A stretch of 64,000 bases of DNA from Apiospora phragmitis (GCA_038363925.1 JAQQWL010000006.1:4382501-4446500), one strand, 5' to 3'; positions 12,686 to 25,459 are shown, counted from the stretch's first letter. Numbers and translations are program-made. The notes: generated by a model from the letters alone, not told the origin.

Positions 12686-14204
12686 ATGGCGTCTTATTAC
12701 GACTACCCACCCCGCGAGATCGCGGCTACGACTACGGCGGTCCCCCGCCCGTCACTGCCGCCGATCCGTATTACCCGGACCCCGCCGCCAGCACGCGACG
12801 CCCGCGCAGAGGCTCCATCCTGGTCGACCCAGCCGAACGAGACCGCGGCGGCGGCCCGCGTCGCCGGCACCGCTCGCACTCCCAGGTCCGCCTGCAAGAG
12901 CCCGAGCTGGACGACAGCAGCGACGACGACGCTCGCTACCACCCCAGCAGCAGCAGCAGCAAACCCCGTAGAGGGGCAGGCGGCGGTGCAGGAGATCCCG
13001 GCCGCAAGGTCCGACACCGCGACGGCCGCGGCGACGCCGACAAGAAGATGAGCAGCAGCAGCAGCGCTCGCCGGCCCAAACCCAGAACCCGGGTCTCGGA
13101 CCTCGAAGAGAAGGACGGACCGCAATTCCGCGACTTCCGTGCCCGGCGCGACGGCTTCGAGGCAGAGGAGGGCAGGACGCACCGCAACCTCAAGTCGTCG
13201 CGCGGCGATAGGGCCATCTACGATGATGGCGATGAGAATGATCCCTACGGATTAGGTGGTGCAGGAGGACCAGGAAGAGACAGCCACGCGCCCCCGCCTG
13301 CTGCGGCAAGCCGCCGAGGCGGGCCAGACCCATACGATGTGGCGCTGGGTGCGGGAGCTGGCGCTGCTGGCGCTGCTGGCGCTGCTGGCGCAGCTGCCGC
13401 CGCATCCGCGCGGTCGGGGCGCAGGCATGAAGAACCCCGGAGGCCGCGCGACAGGCCACCACCCACATACCACGACAATATCGGTGACCGAGGGTACACG
13501 TCTGATGCACCCAAGAGTCGCCGCAACAAAGACCGCTCCGCGCGCCAGAGCCTGCCGCCGGATTACAGACGGGACAGGGACCGAGGCGATCGCTACGGCG
13601 AGGCAGCACCTCCTCCGCGAGGCGAGCCTCCTCACACGTCGCGGCGTCGCTCCCCACCGCCCGCGACCTACAAGGGACCGTCGCCAGAGCGCGACGGTGG
13701 GCGATACGAACCGCCGCCGCCGGCCCCATCGGCGTCTTCGCGTGGTCCAGGTCACCGGCGGGGAGCTAGTCTCCTCCCAAGGCCATGTACGACGACGATC
13801 CATACGGCGGCCGTGGCGAGCCTGTGCCTGCGCGCAGTGGTTCCACACGCCACCCCCGCGGCGGCGCCGCCGAGGAGAAGCACCGGGCGCGGTCCGCGGC
13901 GTATCCCCACGACTTCCACGACCGCCACGGGGGCGGACCGCCGGGAGGGAGGAGTCGTCATCACCCCCGTGACCCGCGCGCCCCTTACGAAGAGGTGGCA
14001 GACCCGCGGCGGCCCAGAGGCAAAAGCCACGGCGGCCCCGGCGGTTCTGGCGGGCGGGGCGGTGAGGCCGTGAAGAAGGAGCGCACCGTCCCGCCGTGGG
14101 CCAAGAAGGCCGGTGGGTTCCTGGTGTCGACGGCGGTGCCCATTATCAAGCAGGAAGGGGAGAAGTATCTCCGCAAGGAGATGGAGCGACGCCTCCAGAA
14201 ATAG
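12686..14204 (+). CDS. Low-complexity Arg/Gly/Asp/Pro-rich protein, probably disordered; two 1-base frameshifts
   Basis: Coding sense is clear but changes frame twice. It starts MASYYDYPPR at 12686, moves near 12710-12722 into the frame reading DRGYDYGGPPP, runs to about 13,770, then moves into the frame reading MYDDDPYGGRGEP and ends with TAG at 14202. Each shift is repaired by one extra C in a short C run (CCCACCCC; AAGGCC), so missing bases are likelier than introns. The product (about 505 residues) is rich in Arg, Asp, Gly, Pro and Ser, with RRR/DRD patches, an Ala-Gly run near 13,350-13,400 and a non-repetitive basic C-terminus (PPWAKKAGGFLVSTAVPIIK). That tail is the only part resembling a folded segment. 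I do not recognise a family. It may be an intrinsically disordered scaffold; function is unknown. Confidence 0.7.
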
Positions 14205-16120
14205 AAGAAGGAAGATCGTAGGCCGGGCAAGAAGAAGAAGAAGAAGAAGAAGAAGGAAACAGCTGCTACTCTCCCCTCTGCGCGGGTCTGCCCTGCCCTG
14301 CTCCACTCCTTCATTTTGATGATGATGATGATGGTGAGAATGATGATGATGAAATTTGAGGTCATGACATCTAAATGAGGCTTGTTTCTACTTTTGGTTT
14401 GGTTCACGAATTTGGGCAATGACGTTCGGAATTTGGGAAGATGCACTTTATATGTCGTTATGAGAAATATTTTGTTGTACAGATAGCTCACCTTTGTCCA
14501 CTTAGCTGGTCACTCGCTTTATCATAAATACAGTATATATACCATGCACGGATACTTCGTCTTTTCCCTCTTTACACTCGCTAGGTCCAAGGGAGTCCTC
14601 GGCTAGAATATTTGCACATGCACGCTGGCGCTGGTGCACTCTGCCACCTACAACGCCCTTACTACGAACCTACGTTATGGCTTGTGGCAGGCATATGACG
14701 GGGATGCTAGGATGTTCCAAGAGAGTCAGGGGGGGCTTTCGTTTCGACACATTGTAGAGAATAAACCAATGTGCTAGACGCATCTTAGTGGGACGATGTG
14801 GTTACTGGCTCCGTGGTTGCAGGTCGCTCGAGGCAGAGCAATTATCGTGGGGATCCACGTCGCTTTCAATGGCATAGTAGCGACCACTTCAGACTAGCTT
14901 CAGATTCCCGCTTTGGAAACCAAAACCTCTTCAATAGTCAAGTGACAGCTACGAATTTGGAAACAGAAAGAGAAAACAACTGAAAAGAACAATAAGCATG
15001 ATCGGCATTCCAGCTCATGTGCCGCGGGTCCAACGCAACGCAATGCTTTCTGCGCGCCGGCTTGCATGTGTCAGTTCAAGAAACGTCACACTGAGTTGAG
15101 TCTGGATGGTTAGTAGAAATCCTAGCTAGACCAAAGGCCAAGTGGTCTTCTTGTTTTGATCCATACCAGGTTAGCCCAGCAGAAACAACGAATAGGACTT
15201 CAGCGATGCAACTACCATGGGTCGACGTACGTGCTCCTGCCCTTCTTGCAGTTTTGTTGTGTGTTCCTCCCTCCTAGGACTGAGGAATGAGGATGGGCTA
15301 TGACAGTTTGAGAAGTGTTCTGCCTGTATGGGGTGTGGACTAAGCGGGAGCAACGGCCTTGCTTCAAACAGTTGAGCGCAGGAAAGTATTTGTTGCGCAA
15401 ACTAAAGTGATTAAGCCTCATTCCAGGCTATAGGCATGACCTCTATGACTCTCACCAGATTGGGGGCCAGTTTGCTGCAACCTGGAAGCTAGAGATCACT
15501 GGTACATCATGCTCTGAGTCTACCTCGTCACTTACTTGCCGTGCTGTTTGATGGTGGACATCAAATAGGGGTAACTCTTGGATTCCTGTCCACCCTCTGC
15601 CACCAACAATTCATTACATGTGCTCTGCCTACCGCATTTTGCTCAAACGTGAATGGAAACCAACAGGATAGATCACTGTGCAGTGCATGTGTATCCAGAG
15701 AATGCAGCAGAGATAAGACATGCCAGCAATTTCATCATGACTGGTTTGGCTTGTATACTGAGGTAACCGTCATGCTGGTCTCTGATTTGGCAGTGTGCGT
15801 TGTTGCTGTCGGTTTGTTTAGTGACATACGCATTTGCACTCGTTTGCAAAAAAGAAAATGTACATATGCCTCCAAGCCAGTGTTGCCTTTTAGACATGCT
15901 ATATCAAACGCTCGACTTATTAACATGACCCTGCTGGTTGCAATGTGATATAAGTAGGATGTATTTCCTGCTACGAAACATCTTTTATTCTCTCCTCCTC
16001 ACCAGACAGCTTCACGAGTCAAGATCTCTCTGCCTACTTGTAACTTGCCACCTCAACTTCCCACAACACCTGCAATCTACACTCTCAACCCCACCCACCA
16101 ACCAACCAACAATCGTCAAG
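14205..16120. other. 1.9-kb intergenic region
   Basis: Apart from the trinucleotide repeats there is no supported gene. The 135-codon open frame at 15541-15948 has no recognisable features and ordinary intergenic base composition. The last 150 bases are pyrimidine- and CAAC-rich (CCACCCACCAACCAACCAAC just before the ATG at 16121), typical of a short fungal 5' leader. Confidence 0.5.
14231..14352. repeat. Trinucleotide microsatellites (GAA)n and (GAT)n
   Basis: A GAA run at 14231-14255 lies just after the stop codon of the preceding gene, and GAT/TGA runs follow at 14318-14332 and 14341-14352. They lie in the presumed 3' UTR. Confidence 0.85.
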
Positions 16121-16634
16121 ATGTCTTCCGACAACATTGCCAACAAGGGAACCACCAATCCCACCACCACCGAGGATGCCTCCCGCATCCAGTCTGCCGA
16201 GGTACGTACTACTGCTACTGGTAACGACCCTAACAGCCACAACCCTGACCACCCCCGCCCATCTTGCTCCCCCCCAACGCCCCCGCCGCTCCATCGGCAA
16301 TCTCCCCCCTCTCAGCCCCGGCACAGCGTCGATAGCTGAGCTCCTCCGCTCCGCCCTGGCCCAAGACAACGCCGACGACGACGACGGCGACGACACTGAC
16401 GTCACTTCTCCCACTTCTACTACTACTACCACTACGCACGGACAAGGATGCAGTACTGACAATGCGGATTCGTCATCGTCCCCTCTCCAGGCCAAGTCCG
16501 GCACCCCCGAGCTCGGGCCCGGCAGCTTCGCCGCCCGCGCCCAGAGCGCCGCTGCCAAGAACGCCAGCCACAAGTCGGCTGGTGACAAGGCCCCGAGCAG
16601 CGGCGGTGATCAGAAGGGAGGATCCCTTATCTAG
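16121..16634 (+). CDS. Small SMP-like (seed-maturation-protein domain) protein, two exons
   Basis: Exon 1 is 16121-16201 (27 residues), intron 16202-16490 (GTACGT...CCAG), exon 2 is 16491-16634, giving a 74-residue hydrophilic protein. The joined sequence DASRIQSAE|AKSGTPELG and GSFAARAQSAAAKN resembles the short fungal proteins carrying an SMP/LEA-like domain (PF04927), with the DASRIQS and FAARAQSAA blocks typical of them. Such proteins are presumed stress or desiccation associated; that role is inference. The 289-bp intron is unusually long for this window and contains GAC/GAT and ACT simple repeats. An unspliced reading stays open on another frame but lacks family features. The family call is made by eye. 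Confidence 0.75.
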
Positions 16635-17615
16635 GAGTAAGGACGACTTCGGTTCCGCAACACAGCTACCCCGTTCTTCTTGAGAACACGTCAAGGAAAA
16701 TGCAAGAGCTAGGGGAGAGGGGATGGAAAATGGGGGAGAAAACTAGGTAGTCTTGATGGCAAGACGCATGGGTTTCCTTCCTCATATCTCAAGGGACTCA
16801 TGAGACAGGAACACTATTTCCCCCTTCTTCCATTTATGTTTTAGTTGTTTATGCGCAACCGAGGTCTCCCTGCAAGGGAGGTGAGAGAGAGAGAGAGAGA
16901 GAAGTCCTTAGGATGGGAAAGTCGGTTGGATATTTGCATGTCATGTCACTTATTTCATGGATCACGCTTCATGTATCGACAACGACATCATGAACTACTG
17001 GTCACCGTCACTAGCTAGCTAGATAGGGATGACATGCAGACTCGAAAACCCGACCCTTGTTGCTCCTTGATGCATAACGTCTCGTGACTATATTTAGAAA
17101 CTAACAGAAACTCATACGCTTGTTTCCACAGTAATAGATCTGCCAATTGCGTTCTAGGCCCATTAAAACGCCCAGGTACATAAAAGTATCTGAAGATAGT
17201 GACAGCAGCAGACTTGAAAGCCCCAAAGGCGAGTTGATTCACAGGAAAGAAGCAAATCACAACCAAATAAGGCAATGTAGACTCTAGACGTTGGTTTATT
17301 ATTTTCTCTCCACTATATTAGCGATGACCGACCAGGCGAGTACGCTCTTGTGGCGCGCATGCATGCATGGGTTATATCGTAAGCTGTGACATCGCCACCG
17401 AAAAAGAACCGCCACCAACTAAAACCATCGAAAACGAGCCTCAGATATCCTAGACCCTACTCATAGTCGAGAACCGCACGGATCATGCTCGCCAAATACC
17501 GTTGAACTACGTAAGCTAGTGTTACGTCTTTGCCATTAAATATCTGGGAGTTGGCCGCCGCGAGTAGTGGAATGTTTATGTGCCGCTAAGTTGAAGGGAA
17601 GACAAATTGCAATCG
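16635..17615. other. 1-kb convergent intergenic region
   Basis: Lies between the 3' ends of the SMP-like gene (+) and the CFEM gene (-). It contains a GA dinucleotide run near 16,883-16,902 and no supported gene. Confidence 0.5.
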
Positions 17616-18903
17616 CTAGATCATCGTCCTAGGCTGAGTGCGAGGCAGCATATCTTCGTATCGGTTGCCCCGGACGCTGTATTTGTCGTCGTGCGAGGAT
17701 CGTCCCTGGTAGGCTGCCTTAGGAGACCGAAGCGACGAGTTGGACGACTTCTCGTTCATTACTGGTGCGGTGGCAGGGAAGGGGAAATCCAGGGCAGCGG
17801 GAGACTCGACGTCTTCGGCGTAGTGTCTTCCGCCTGCGACCGGCTTGGAGATGTTGCAAGGCAGCGGGCTGCGTGTGGGGCGGGTCGGACTTTTGGCCGC
17901 GTTACGGCTATCTCTTCTGCGTCGCATCATGATGCAGCAAAGGGTAATAGCAGCCATGACGACGACGACACCGGCACCGGCACCAATGCCGGCCTTGGCT
18001 GCAACGGAAAGGCCCTCGTTCGAGTCTTCTGTTTCCTTGCTCGCATCTTTGCTGCTCGTAGGAGACGCAGTGGAAGCGGCAACACCGGCAGCGTGGGACG
18101 AGGCCGCCTGAGACAGTTAGTTATTGCACTGTAACGAAGCACAAATAGACTTGGGTAAACTTACCGAGCTGACATTGACGGTGTCACTTGGGCTATCGGC
18201 GGACGCCGCAGATGCTCCAGTGGTTGGCTGAGAATTCGCACCCGAGGTTGCGTCGGCTTGAGTACCTGTCGCTGGTTGGCCGGTTGCGGAAGGGACCTTG
18301 GCCTCGGGCGAAGCGGTATCAGTCTTGGCTGGGTCAGCCGTCGTTGGAGCCGGAGCAGGAGCAGGAGGGGCGGTGGTCGCAGGTGATGCGGCTGGGGCCG
18401 GAGCAGCCGGAGCAGCCGGGGGAGCAGTGGTGGCAGGTGGAGCTGCGGCAGCTACAATCGATTGGTCAACAAACCAGCCGGAACAAGTCGATGATGTGGT
18501 TGGTTATGGGTGCAACTTACCGGTGAATGGCTGACATTGCTCGTTGGTGTATGTGTCAGAGGCCGCGACCTGTGCGTTGAGAGCATCGCCAGTCAAACCA
18601 CATGCTTGGGTGATGCAGTCTCGAACGCCAAACTTGAGGTTATCGCCTGAGTGACAAGCACAGTTCTTATCTTCGAGCTTGCATCCTAGGCGGGAGGGAT
18701 CGGCAAAGATGTTGACCACGCACCCTTTCTGTAGCGAATGTGTTAGCCGCTGCGGTGGTTGACCAATCAAAGGCGGGCAGCAGGGCTAAACAGGGAAACC
18801 AAGACCAATCGAAAAAACGTACCGCACAAGCATTCATGTCACCCTGGGCTAAGACATTGCCCCAAAAGAGAGCCACCACGAACAGTACTACACTGGGAAC
18901 CAT
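17616..18903 (-). CDS. CFEM-domain cell-surface protein with Ala/Pro/Thr stalk and one transmembrane helix
   Basis: Four exons on the minus strand (18823-18903, 18521-18728, 18165-18451, 17616-18107) with in-phase GT-AG introns encode 355 residues. Order: signal peptide (MVPSVVLFVVALFWGNVLA), an eight-cysteine CFEM domain at about residues 20-95 (NACAKGC, LGCK, NCACHS, VRDCITQACG, EQCQ), a stalk of about 125 residues rich in Ala, Pro, Thr and Ser, a single transmembrane helix (GIGAGAGVVVVMAAITLCCI) followed by RRRR, and a cytoplasmic tail of about 100 residues. CFEM proteins act at the fungal surface in heme capture, adhesion, sensing or host interaction. The TM plus basic cytosolic tail, rather than a GPI signal, suggests a sensor-like or anchored surface protein. 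The Asp often used for heme binding is not obvious here. Confidence 0.92.
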
Positions 18904-21900
18904 GGTGCCAAATGACCAGAAGGCAAAGCGATCTGGTCAAAAGGATAGAATCGAAGATATTCGGCGATTCCTGGATAGGATCTCGCGCGGGTAAGATGGG
19001 TTAGGAGAAGTGTGTTTGGTGTAGTCGGTGGCTCGAAGGCGCAGTCAGACGACGTAATAAGAGAGAAAGGTGGAAAGGTTAATCAAGATGATTAGGCCGC
19101 CCAGCGATGAAGAAGAAGAAGAAGAAGACGTGGGGATTTGAAAGGGGGTATCTCGAAAAAGAGTCCGGTCAGGAAAGAACCCGATTGACGAAAATGATTT
19201 GAAGCTGAATGAGAATGAGAAGGACGAAGCGTGAGTAGGACGAATTTCAGCAGAGTACCACAACGCTTTTCATGGCCGTCCAATCAGTCGGTGATGTTCG
19301 TGTTTCGCGTCCGGCGGAATTGGCAGTGACTAGCACTGATGGCCAGAGAAAAGGCGCTGTCGATGACGAGGCAAGAGATAATCGGTCGTGAGACTGGGTT
19401 ACTCAAAAAGGTATTCGTGTTTTTACCCTTCGTCGCAGCAGCCCAGACGATTGCGTCAAGTGATGCAAGTCGTCCCAAGGTGGATTGGAAATAAGATGTT
19501 GCGTTTGCAGCTCTAGGCCGCTAAAGAAGTGAATGCAGGTGGGTGATGGGCCGAATATCAACCAATAGCCCAGCTTACTAAAAGAAGGCCTGGGTATAAT
19601 GGCAATATGTGCCGAAGAAAGATGATGTCGCCGACGGGCGTTGTGAACACAGTAAGGAAGGTAGGTAAGGTCGGGTTGGTGTGTTTGGAAAGTGAAAGAT
19701 GGAGAAAGCGATCGGTCAGTCGGAGGGGGAGCTCGGGGGATGGGTGGGTGCGGATTAGGCAGGACCGGAACTCCAATACTCGATACGTGTGCAACACCGA
19801 CGGAGAGAGGCGAGATGCGGGATGCAAGGCATGCGAGGCAGGAGAAGCAAGAGCAACCGAATTATTACACGAAGCTGAAGAAGAGCCAGAAAGGGAGGGA
19901 AAGGAGCCCGACTTCTGACAAGGTCCCCAGGCCAGGTGGGCTTGTTGGCTTTTTCTATAAGACGAGCAGCGCCATAGTACTGCTGCCACGGAAAGCACCA
20001 AGGGTCAACAGCGATGGCCACTGCGGAGGGGGGGCCGGGTGATGGCGGTTGGCCTCCTCCTAGCTCCCTAGCTGTCAGAAGTCAAAAGGGCCCAACTGGC
20101 CTTGTCCAGCCAGTGGCCCAGTCAGTAGGTGGGTTTGTTAGTGGGGGGGCTTGCTGGTGGGCTTGGTTCATGCGACGGGGGTGGAAAATGCCAGAGGGGA
20201 AAACACCCTCCTCGAATCAATTCGCAAGTTGCTTTTATGTACCTAATTGATTGACCAGAACTGAGGATAACCTCAGTGTTCTTCCAATCTATGGTTGCGC
20301 AGATGAAAAGCAATCCACGCGTAATCTTGCTGTTGGCCCTACTGGAAACGCGATCGCCTGCTTCATACATGCAATTACAATTAGTCCATATTCCATGTTG
20401 GGGTGCTGAGGTGATCATAACCATAGGGACAGACGACACACACAGTGCCGTCTTTGCGACGTCGACCGAGTACATACATAAAGCTGCACAATCTTGCGCC
20501 CCTGGCTATGGCGGAGATGGTGTAATGTATCCTTTCAGAACCACGCGGACAGACGTGATCATCCGCGATGATGATATCAACTTCAAACTACTACTATATA
20601 CAAAGAGTTTGAGAAAGCCTGAAGGCCCCAAACCCGTTGCTACCATGCCCCGTGTGTTCCGTCTTCCCGAGCCGAACCATTGATTCACCCACCACACGAG
20701 CGAGCACGGATATTTACTGATGGGAATGGTTGCACCGCCAATGGGCAATGGGCCCCAATGGCTGTGGAAAGTCGACTGACAATAATGTAATTTGTGCAAA
20801 GTATGAGCAATGGGCATGTTTCTAGCTACCCGCCTCGGCGTAATATGGGCGCGACGAGCACCTCTCATGGCATGGCAACCGGATAACCCCATTCCTTATT
20901 TCATTTCTTACCACATAGTATTATAGATAGTATTTTGCCTGGGCGGTCACCAATGGCTTGTGGCTAAATTTTGCTCCTTGGCTGCTAATATGTCCGTATG
21001 CTTCGGAAAAGATATCCAAGGGACCCGCAATCTCGATTCGCAAGTGAATACGTGTTTGTGCGTTTGAGTGTGCTGAACAAAACAAAGAAGCAACGTCGAC
21101 GAGACTGAAGATCAAATGACGTACTGATAAATGTACAGAAGAGTAAGGCATCCTTATCTCTTCAGCCGATGGCAGTGTGAAGGCGAGAGAGAAGCATAGA
21201 AGATTGCTTGCATATGGGTGACAGGGTCCAACGACCCCTCAATCAAGATGGAACTCGCTTACCCAGCCAAAAGTGGGTGATCGTCCCCAGGGAACCACTC
21301 AGCAAGCCGGGACCCTTGAACACACCACCCTCGCACCTTGACTCCCTCCGGCCAAGCCTTCGCCAATCCCGTCTCCTACCTACGAGGATCGCATTTCTAA
21401 CCGCATCATCCATTATCCGGATAATACCCTTTGCGGTAGCTATGGACCGTTGGCTAGGCCGGACCGGACCGTCGCTGGCATTGAAGTTGCCTAGCAAACA
21501 GCAGCAATAGGTGATGTGAGATGCGGCCGAATGGACAACCTCCACGTTGGGTGGCTTAGGATTCTTGTATACTTTGCACCGAATCCTGAGCCGCACATAG
21601 AGAGCACACGAAGAAGGGATTGCCCAAAAGAGGCAGCAGTACTCCGTACATAGGTTCTGACCCAACTCCGGATCAATCACGACCGACTGACTGGAGCAAG
21701 CAGAGCCGGGTTGTGTTCCTTGTCTGGACAAGAGCGCCGTTCCCTCATTCATGCCCTGCGCAAACATTTATGCGCAAACCGTCCGAACAATACGCCCCTC
21801 AGGCCCTCCACTGTGACCGAATTCTGGAAGACAAGTACTCCGTAGCAGCTAGCCACTCAGCAGTCATGGAGAAGCATCGTAGAATCAAGTTCTGGAGTTC

Positions 21901-23443
21901 TGGACGCATTGCAGCGCGCTTGCAGTTCCTTTCCCTCTGTGGGTTGGAATCTGAGTGCGATCACACAGTCAGTCCCCCAATCAGCGATGTAACTTGCCTT
22001 AGCAACTTAGGTAAGATGGGCCAATTGCCAGGCGCTAGGAAGGACGTGGTTGGTTCCACCGAGCCGTTACAGAAATGCCCCATGTCAATTTCGACCATCA
22101 ATCAATCATACTCCAGTCTTACTTTATTCTTAGATTGCCTGTAGATGACCGCTGCGTCTTTGGCGGTGCCGACATGCTGGTCAAATCCAGAACCAAAATT
22201 ATTTGAGGCGCGTCCAGTCGGCATTCAGTGGTGGGAGGAGGCACAATAGACACGATACGATACCTGCGTTGTGCTGTCGTCGGTTTCTCGCACCAGGTTG
22301 CCAAACACCCCTCAAATCCCACAAAGGAAGGCACTCGTTTCACAATCTAGCCAGCGTCCAGGTTTGCTAATAAGGTTTGATGAACAGTTCACTGTGTGAT
22401 AAACAGTGATGTGTCAAGCTGTCAACTTGGCCATATTTGCAATTGCAATGCAAAACGAGAAAACCAAACATTTTTCCTGGCATCAATGCAGCTGAGAGTG
22501 GTCAGTTTATGTACATGTATGTAAGCTTACACACTCCCACCACTTACCACTGACATGTTCCTATCTTTACGCCATGGTTAGACGGCTGCGCAGCTAATAA
22601 ATAACAGGTCAACTTGGCCATCGAGCCGTTTGTTCAGCTCGTCACTATCTTTTGCATTAGCTTCGACAAAGTGAGCAAACTACCCAGCGCCCCCTAACCC
22701 CATTGCACCTGGCGTCCGATTAATATATCTCCTGAACTGGTCAAGTGATGGGTGCCTGGCTTCGATTCACCGCAGCGCGATGGGCAGTTTAGTGTTTCGG
22801 ATACTGATTACTGTTAGAGCGCCCCCCCATCCCCCCCCCCCCGCCTGCCAGCCCGTCACAAAATGGTACGGTAAGATGACGTCCCACTCACCCAATCTAA
22901 AGATGATCTTTTTCTTTTTCTCCTAGCGCAGGAGGAATTTACTTATGTATTTTTAGGATGACGACCCTGCGCTGCTCTAGCTCTTGGCTCTCAGCTCGGG
23001 ATTTTTTAGTAAGAAGTAGGTAGCGTAGCGTAGGCGCTGCTGCACGTGTAGCGCAAGTCTCCTGGATTCCAACGAACGACAATTGTCCGCATCGAGACCC
23101 GACACGGCGGGCAAGTCGGTTTCCGGAAACTAGAACTTCGATGTTTCTAGTTTATTCAAGACAAGACGCTTCTGACCTGCCCGACAAGTTTGTCTAAGTC
23201 TACCCGGCAGCGCGGGTCACCATTGTTAGCGATAAGCCACTCTCCACAGTCGCATGATCACGTACAGTACACTACTTTTGGCTGGCATACCCCTAGTTCT
23301 GTGTGTGTGTGTGAGCATCCAGAACACCCCTTTTCTTATCGGAACTGCTTAATAATAGGAACCGGAAACCACACTCCCTTGCGGCCAGCCACTACCAGAA
23401 AGTCATCTCTCATGACTTAATCTGGACGAGGGACCCCTAACCT
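18904..23443. other. 4.5-kb gene-poor region
   Basis: No convincing gene. The first 1 kb upstream of the CFEM start has a GAA run near 19,108-19,127 and is probably promoter and leader. An open frame at 19558-20001 (-) has no domain features. Poly-C tracts occur near 22,822-22,844, and a GT run at 23,298-23,313. Nothing else stands out. Confidence 0.5.
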
Positions 23444-24213
23444 CTACTCAAGCAGCCATGCCCTAGCCTCAACCAACCCCACTGTCGGGATGATCAGAAT
23501 GGCCCGAGATGAATCCAATGCCTTCTTCATATGTATTCTCCGCCTTCTGGAGAACAGAGCTATTTTGGGGTGGTCATGCCCATCTAGCAAACGGCGCTGC
23601 AGATGGGATTCTAGCAAATATCGATCCCAAAGCAGGATTGCAGATGTAAAGTATCCGGAAAATAGCAACAGCCACGCTCGAAAGGCGTTGATGAAGATGT
23701 GTTGATGCAGATAATGCGCCTAGACGCCCTCGGCCAGCAACCTGCACGTCGCTCGCGTAATCTAGGTGGCTCCACATGGGCGGATGGCCAGGCCGACAGG
23801 GCTCCACGGAAGAGATTGACCAGCCATGTAGGGAGAGCCTAAGATGATGTTGATGGCATCAATGTTCTCGAGCGCGCTGCTAAACACCTAAGCTAGCTCG
23901 CCGAGTGCTCTGATGACGGTTGTCGCCTTCAGGACTGGAGAAGGGGCGGCATCGAGGTCGACGAAGACGAGTGTAGAAGTTGGTTTCTAAATAAAGTCTC
24001 AAGGTGGCCGTTGGTTTAGGATGACCCAAAGTCTTGATATATTTGATATAGGATCTACTCCACGTGGCCATTGTGTCCCTTGCGTCAACTCGGCGGTGCC
24101 GGACTCCAGATCGAGTACGTGGAGGGTCTGGCCGCTGTATTGTTAGGCCTCCTTTATAAATTTGACGAAATCGATGTTCAGCCAAGTAACTTTCCACTGT
24201 CGGCCTCGAGGTT
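23444..24213 (-). pseudogene. Possible decayed gene, unidentified
   Basis: One minus-strand frame reads almost continuously for about 250 codons with protein-like stretches (LNIDFVKFIKEA, LHVLDLESGTAELTQG, STLVFVDLDAAPSPVLKAT, FSSALENIDAINIILGSPYM), broken by several TAA/TAG/TGA codons. Several of the stops could arise from Gln or Arg codons by C-to-T change. This looks like a gene inactivated by point mutations rather than random sequence. I could not assign a family, and no reliable start or splice sites are visible. Low confidence: chance cannot be excluded. Confidence 0.3.
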
Positions 24214-24230
24214 CTTGTAATTCCTAACAT

Positions 24231-25459
24231 CTATTTCTTGTTATGACATGAAAACCCAGAGCCTGATAAGCAGAGTAAGCGGAAATAGCCCCAGGTAGGC
24301 CGCCTTCTGGCCATACTTGTTGTTCATCCACCTCGAACCTGTCTAGAAGGTCTCTTGACATCTTGACGGGTTTTCTCCCCCTCCACCCCCCCCCCCTCTT
24401 CTCTCTCTCTCTCTCGCTCGCTCAACATGCTCAGCGCCAAGTCGAGGTCGGTAGACTATAGCAAAGTGCCACAGAAGCGGCCACGGACCCCAGGCTCCGT
24501 CACCCAGATCTCGAGGCCGGAGAAGTAGTTTTGCGAGCGTTGTTGGTTGAGTTCTACGCGGAACTGCTGTTAAGCCGCTGTACGTTTGACTAGCAATACA
24601 GGGGCAAAGCGTAGGCCGTCCTTGACTTACAGGTCACTGGCCCTGGATTGGGGTATCACGATCACGACCAATGGGTAATACACATACTCGACTAATACGT
24701 CTTGGTTCCTCGCGTCGAGTTCTGCGAGACATCTATGATCATAAGCTAGAGGAAAAGCGTAGATGTGTGTCTGTATTATTACTATATCGCTTCCTGGGAA
24801 GGGCATTCACGCCCCTCACGTCCCGTGCCCCTCTTCGTCTCTGTTGGGGCCGACTTGGCATCGAATTAAAAGTTGATGACTGGAAAGCGTTTCCATAACT
24901 TTCAGGTAGCTGGAGTGATATAACCGCACCCGAGATGTCAGATAAACCAAAAGGCATTACAGCTCCGCGCATTTACAGAACAGATAATGGCGGATATTAT
25001 CTATCATCGAGGTCGATTGATAAGCGAAAGACAAGCAGAGCCAAATATTCGTGACGAATATCCCCGGTCCGAGATACGATATGCCGGAAGACATATTCAG
25101 TAGGGACAGAGCTGAGGATTCAGTTTGGTCTCAGTCCAGTCCTATATACTAAAAAGAACGCCTACATAGCCCTTATAGGAACATCTGCTAGGTTTGTATC
25201 ACTCTGCTACTGCGACCTGTTCTGCCTGGGGCGAGTTCCGACTTGGGGAAAGGCCGCGGAACTCTCGCTTTCTTTAGAGCTATACCTTTTGCTTCAAAGC
25301 GTTCTCTCCCGAATCATTTGACCTTTTCACTTCATCGCCCCACACGGTTTGTTGCCTCCCGGCTTTATATCAATGGAAATCCCTTGATCATCGCTCTCTC
25401 GTGCCGCGAATTCTTAGCAACACCATCCCTTTCCGGTGTAGCTGGAATAATGGCTCGCG
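24231..25459. other. 1.2-kb region without a supported gene
   Basis: A C-rich/CT-rich low-complexity tract occurs near 24,380-24,422. No coding sequence with supporting features was found. Confidence 0.45.

Noticed and set aside
13690..13770. An intron instead of a frameshift in the disordered-protein gene
   Set aside because: A GTGGGC...CTAG intron of about 70 bp is conceivable, but the donor is poor and a single missing C in AAGGCCATG joins the frames more simply. The first shift near 12,715 has no possible intron.
15541..15948. 135-codon plus-strand frame
   Set aside because: Scattered cysteines but no signal peptide, domain or intron logic; base composition matches the surrounding intergenic DNA.
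19558..20001. 147-codon minus-strand frame upstream of the CFEM gene
   Set aside because: No start context, family or splice logic; probably part of the CFEM promoter or leader.
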